Of a stretch of DNA of 64,000 nucleotides, positions 61,561 to 64,000 are shown piece after piece (the first letter of the stretch is position 1; each line of letters begins with the position of its first letter). Source of the stretch: Clostridium homopropionicum DSM 5847 (GTDB lineage Bacteria > Bacillota > Clostridia > Clostridiales > Clostridiaceae); contig NZ_LHUR01000021.1 of the NCBI RefSeq assembly GCF_001263795.1, positions 1 to 64,000 on the forward strand. Reading direction: 5' to 3'. Both the position numbers and the translations under genes were made by a program. The notes below the pieces were generated by a model. It had not been told where the DNA came from, made no database searches, and worked only from the letters and a program-made list of their open reading frames with translations.

Positions 61561-62781
61561 TCAGCCTATGCTTTCTTGTACATTTTCACCAGATTCTACA
61601 TTTATCTTTTCCTTTAATAGAGCAACTCCATAAATTAACATGAATATAATCATAAATATAGAAGAAAATCTATACATCACTGCATAGCTTTTACTCTCTG
61701 CAACGAAGCTTAGCAAAACTGAACCAATTGTAAAACTTAAATCCATGGAAGATAAGAAGGTTCCATTTGCTGAACCCCTTCGTTCCAATGGTGATCTATT
61801 GACTGCCCAGGCCTGCAAGGATGGCTGAACTGCTCCATATCCAAAACCATATAATAGTGAAGCAATAACTAAAGAACTAATAGAATCTACATAGGATAAT
61901 ACAATAAGTCCAATAATCATGGATATTGCACCAGGTATAATTACTACAGCATGACCTTTTTTATCAAATAATTTTCCCACAAATGATCTTGTTAGTAGAA
62001 TCATTAAGACATGCCCAATAAAGTATACCCAGATATTTGATATCTTAATCTCTTTACCAAATAGCATTATATAACTCATAACTCCGCACAAAGTTATAGC
62101 CAGTAAAAAACAGAGTAATGATGGAATCAGAGCTCTTTTTTCAAATAAATTTTTTAATACAATTATTTTTTCTTTATTAGTTTCTACCATTTCTAGCCTA
62201 CTTTTTTTACGAAAACTCAATAGTTGTAATGATAATATGGCAATTATACCTAAAATTATTGAAACTACAGCTACAATATTGAATTGAAAGCTATTCATAA
62301 TCATAATAGCTAAGATTGGTGCCAAGGACATTGAAATTATCATAGATAGAGAATAATATCCCATGCCTTCACCTCTCCTTTTATTTGGTACCATATCTGA
62401 TACTACTGCAGCAATAGCTGTTGATGACATCCCCCAACCTATACCTTGAAAAATACGTACTATTATTAATCCTGATATTGGAAGGAATATATATGTAAAA
62501 GTACATAAAGACAAAATCAATAGACCTATTAGTAAAAGCGGCTTCCTATTAACTTTATCATCTGCATGTCCAGTGACTGCCCTGCATATTAGTGAAGATA
62601 TAGAAAATCCACTTACCACAAGACTAGCCTGAAAATTGCTCCCTCCAATCTGTTTTGCATAAGCAGGCAAAGTCGGCACCAGCAAATAAAATGCTATATA
62701 AACAAGCAAGTTTATTGCAAGAATTAAAATATAATCTTTTGACCACAGCTTATTCTGGGATTCCAAATTTATTTCTTTCAA
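61561..62781 (-). CDS. MFS efflux transporter of the second MarR cassette
   Basis: A 406-residue membrane protein with 12 helices. ADDKVNRKPLLLIGL is the loop 2-3 motif, and RIFQGIGWGMSSTAIAAVVSDMVPNKRRGEGMGYYSLSM is motif C/D of drug-efflux MFS proteins. It starts directly after the marR stop, so both are one operon driven by the promoter at 63273-63301. The most likely role is export of a toxic compound sensed by that MarR protein. Confidence 0.9.
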   Translation of the reverse strand: MKEINLESQNKLWSKDYILILAINLLVYIAFYLLVPTLPAYAKQIGGSNFQASLVVSGFSISSLICRAVTGHADDKVNRKPLLLIGLLILSLCTFTYIFLPISGLIIVRIFQGIGWGMSSTAIAAVVSDMVPNKRRGEGMGYYSLSMIISMSLAPILAIMIMNSFQFNIVAVVSIILGIIAILSLQLLSFRKKSRLEMVETNKEKIIVLKNLFEKRALIPSLLCFLLAITLCGVMSYIMLFGKEIKISNIWVYFIGHVLMILLTRSFVGKLFDKKGHAVVIIPGAISMIIGLIVLSYVDSISSLVIASLLYGFGYGAVQPSLQAWAVNRSPLERRGSANGTFLSSMDLSFTIGSVLLSFVAESKSYAVMYRFSSIFMIIFMLIYGVALLKEKINVESGENVQESIG

Positions 62782-63228
62782 TTATTTCTCCCCCATTTCT
62801 TGAATGCTTATATTGCTATTTATTTTTGTGAGAACATGCTTGTAAATTTCTAAATCTTCATTTGAAATACCTAATATGATTATTTCAAAAAAGCTTTCAA
62901 GAAAAGGTTCAACTTTTTCCTTAAGACTTAGTCCTTTATCCGTTATATGTAAAGTAAATGCTCTCTTATCTTCTTTATTTGGCTTTCTCTCTACCAACTT
63001 TTTTCTTTCTAAGATGTCTAAAATCCTGGCAAGCGTTGGTTGATCTTTATCAACTTTATCAGCTAGTTGCTTTTGATTAATTTTCTCATGCTGAGATAGC
63101 TTTAGTAATACATTCCACTGTTCAAGAGTAATATCATGCAGTTCAAGCTTTGAATTTAAGTACCTCATTAGTTTTTTATTAGTTTGATTTGTAAGTTGTC
63201 CAATAGATTCATCATAAGATATACACAT
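62782..63228 (-). CDS. MarR-family regulator of the MFS exporter
   Basis: A 148-residue winged HTH protein. INQKQLADKVDKDQPTLARILDILERKKLVERKPNKEDKRAFTLHITDKG contains the recognition helix and the wing with D-x-R. It is the first gene of a two-gene unit with the MFS exporter, with no gap. A perfect 15-bp palindrome between its promoter and its start (63253-63267) is the likely operator, so it would repress itself and the exporter. Confidence 0.92.
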   Translation of the reverse strand: MCISYDESIGQLTNQTNKKLMRYLNSKLELHDITLEQWNVLLKLSQHEKINQKQLADKVDKDQPTLARILDILERKKLVERKPNKEDKRAFTLHITDKGLSLKEKVEPFLESFFEIIILGISNEDLEIYKHVLTKINSNISIQEMGEK

Positions 63229-63252
63229 TCATTTCACCTCATATACTTGTCT

Positions 63253-63267
63253 CAACAATAATTGTTG
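63253..63267. promoter_or_regulatory. MarR operator, perfect palindrome
   Basis: CAACAATAATTGTTG, just downstream of the -10 box of the marR-MFS promoter. Confidence 0.75.
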
Positions 63268-63272
63268 TACTA

Positions 63273-63301
63273 ATTATATTGGTATTATATCTTATTGTCA
63301 A
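63273..63301 (-). promoter_or_regulatory. Consensus SigA promoter of marR-MFS
   Basis: A perfect TTGACA (63301-63296), 17 bp, TATAAT (63278-63273). Such a strong promoter is expected to need repression, supplied by the palindrome that follows. Confidence 0.88.
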
Positions 63302-63306
63302 CTCAC

Positions 63307-63340
63307 AAAATCCTGTATTCGTTTACGAATACAGGATTTT
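63307..63340 (-). terminator. Terminator of the alpha/beta hydrolase gene
   Basis: A perfect 15-bp stem AAAATCCTGTATTCG/CGAATACAGGATTTT with a TTTA loop. It ends a few bases before the -35 of the next operon. Confidence 0.85.
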
Positions 63341-63343
63341 AAA

Positions 63344-64000
63344 TTAACTTTCTTTAATAAAATCATCTATTTCTTTTGCTGTTTTTTCTGGATACTCTGA
63401 AGCTATCATATGCGTACATTTTTGAAAATCTACTATTTTAACCGCTGCTGAAGCATTATCTCTTATAAATTCAGCAGTTGCTCTTGGATAAAGAGGATAA
63501 TCTGGAAGGAAGTATGCGGTAGGCACTGTTATTTTCTTAATATCTTTTCTATAATCTACATGGATCATAGAATGCCATAAACATGTTAAAGCATGTGGAT
63601 TATTAACACCTAATAATCCCGGTGCCACAAGTTCCTTCATTGTTTCAGGAATCGCTGCAAAATCAGGAAGTACAAATTTCCAGAATTTCCACATAAATTC
63701 TACAATTGACTGTCCCATTTCTTCCATATCTTCCATATAATTAGCCATTGTATACTTACCTGATAATAGTCCTGCTTTCCATGTATCATCATTGACTACT
63801 CTAGGACTCATATCTAGGAGAACAATTTTATATATTCTGTCACAGCCAAATTGAGATACATAACTAAATACTGTAGCTGCTCCCATTGAATGACCCACTA
63901 GTACAACATCTTTAAGATCTAAATATTCAATCAATTCTCTTAAATCTTTTCCTAATTGTGTAATTGTATATCCTCCATTAGGTACTGACGAAGCTCCGTG
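63344..64000 (-). CDS. Alpha/beta hydrolase (N-terminus beyond window)
   Basis: The last 218 codons of a longer gene; the frame is open to the window end (HGASSVPNGGYTITQLGKDL before the first ATG-like codon). The nucleophile elbow is GHSMG in VVLVGHSMGAATVFSYVSQF, the oxyanion HG lies just upstream, and the catalytic His is in KCTHMIASEYPEKTA. The fold is typical of esterases and haloperoxidase-like hydrolases; the substrate is unknown. A strong terminator follows the stop. Confidence 0.88.
   Translation of the reverse strand, partial: HGASSVPNGGYTITQLGKDLRELIEYLDLKDVVLVGHSMGAATVFSYVSQFGCDRIYKIVLLDMSPRVVNDDTWKAGLLSGKYTMANYMEDMEEMGQSIVEFMWKFWKFVLPDFAAIPETMKELVAPGLLGVNNPHALTCLWHSMIHVDYRKDIKKITVPTAYFLPDYPLYPRATAEFIRDNASAAVKIVDFQKCTHMIASEYPEKTAKEIDDFIKES

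Noticed and set aside
61458-61643. Plus-strand 61-codon frame over the yjdF riboswitch upstream region
   Set aside because: It has no ribosome site and overlaps the end of the MFS gene in antisense.

Overview
The window looks like chromosomal DNA of an anaerobic, spore-forming, low-GC Firmicute, most likely Clostridium in the broad sense. The evidence is the AT-rich codon use, TTG starts with strong GGAGG ribosome sites, a CwlJ/GerQ spore-germination pair, [FeFe]-hydrogenases, a T-box leader and an agr-type peptide signalling locus. No rRNA, tRNA, CRISPR array or complete insertion sequence was seen.

Layout. 1-714 is the 5' half of a group II intron (minus strand) cut by the window edge. 830-10909 carries an amino acid permease, a beta-carbonic-anhydrase-like protein, an epimerase, a flavodoxin, a macro-domain protein, an M18 aminopeptidase, a secreted protein, a CDF metal transporter and a double-P-loop ATPase. 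Two related nested-palindrome repeats lie at 6526-6738 and 10916-11036. 11047-12991 is a MarR/MATE efflux cassette with a readable promoter and two operators. 13013-17810 is trpEGDCF behind a Trp-specific T-box; trpB and trpA are not in this operon. 17823-21804 holds helD and ftsH, overlapping. 21856-22036 looks like an unannotated small RNA gene. 22148-27526 holds lepB, cwlJ-gerQ, a second MATE pump and an AraC-type regulator fused to a decayed GH39-like domain.

27842-35176 is the metabolic core: hydCBA, a trimeric and probably electron-bifurcating hydrogenase, faces a convergent operon encoding a small [2Fe-2S] protein, a PAS-containing sensory hydrogenase-like protein and a PP2C/SpoIIE phosphatase. 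The second operon may sense redox or H2 state and signal by dephosphorylation. 35299-38240 holds a YeiH-type exporter, its divergent LysR regulator and argB. 38302-44870 is a signalling block: a chemoreceptor, a hybrid-membrane histidine kinase, agrD/agrB with an extra membrane protein resembling a kinase-less AgrC sensor, and an EAL-YkuI-like phosphodiesterase.

44900-53159 contains an amino acid ABC importer, a ketopantoate-reductase-family enzyme, ilvBN, an MFS transporter beside a DMT-transporter remnant, and a divergent acetate-kinase-family gene. 53264-55090 is a small accessory patch: a serine recombinase with inverted-repeat sites, a decayed secreted-protein gene and a small membrane protein. 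55225-58330 is a V4R sensor protein overlapping a PAS-GGDEF-HD-GYP protein. The right end (58624-64000) holds a membrane FMN-binding protein, two broken genes (GNAT-like and YafY/WYL regulator), yjdF with its riboswitch, a second MarR/MFS cassette with a consensus promoter and operator, and an alpha/beta hydrolase cut by the window end.

Regulation readable from sequence: the T-box (17399-17752), the yjdF riboswitch (61366-61462), two MarR operator/promoter sets, several intrinsic terminators and the ilvBN promoter. Four broken genes plus the mobile remnants show that the accessory parts are eroding, while the central-metabolism genes are intact.
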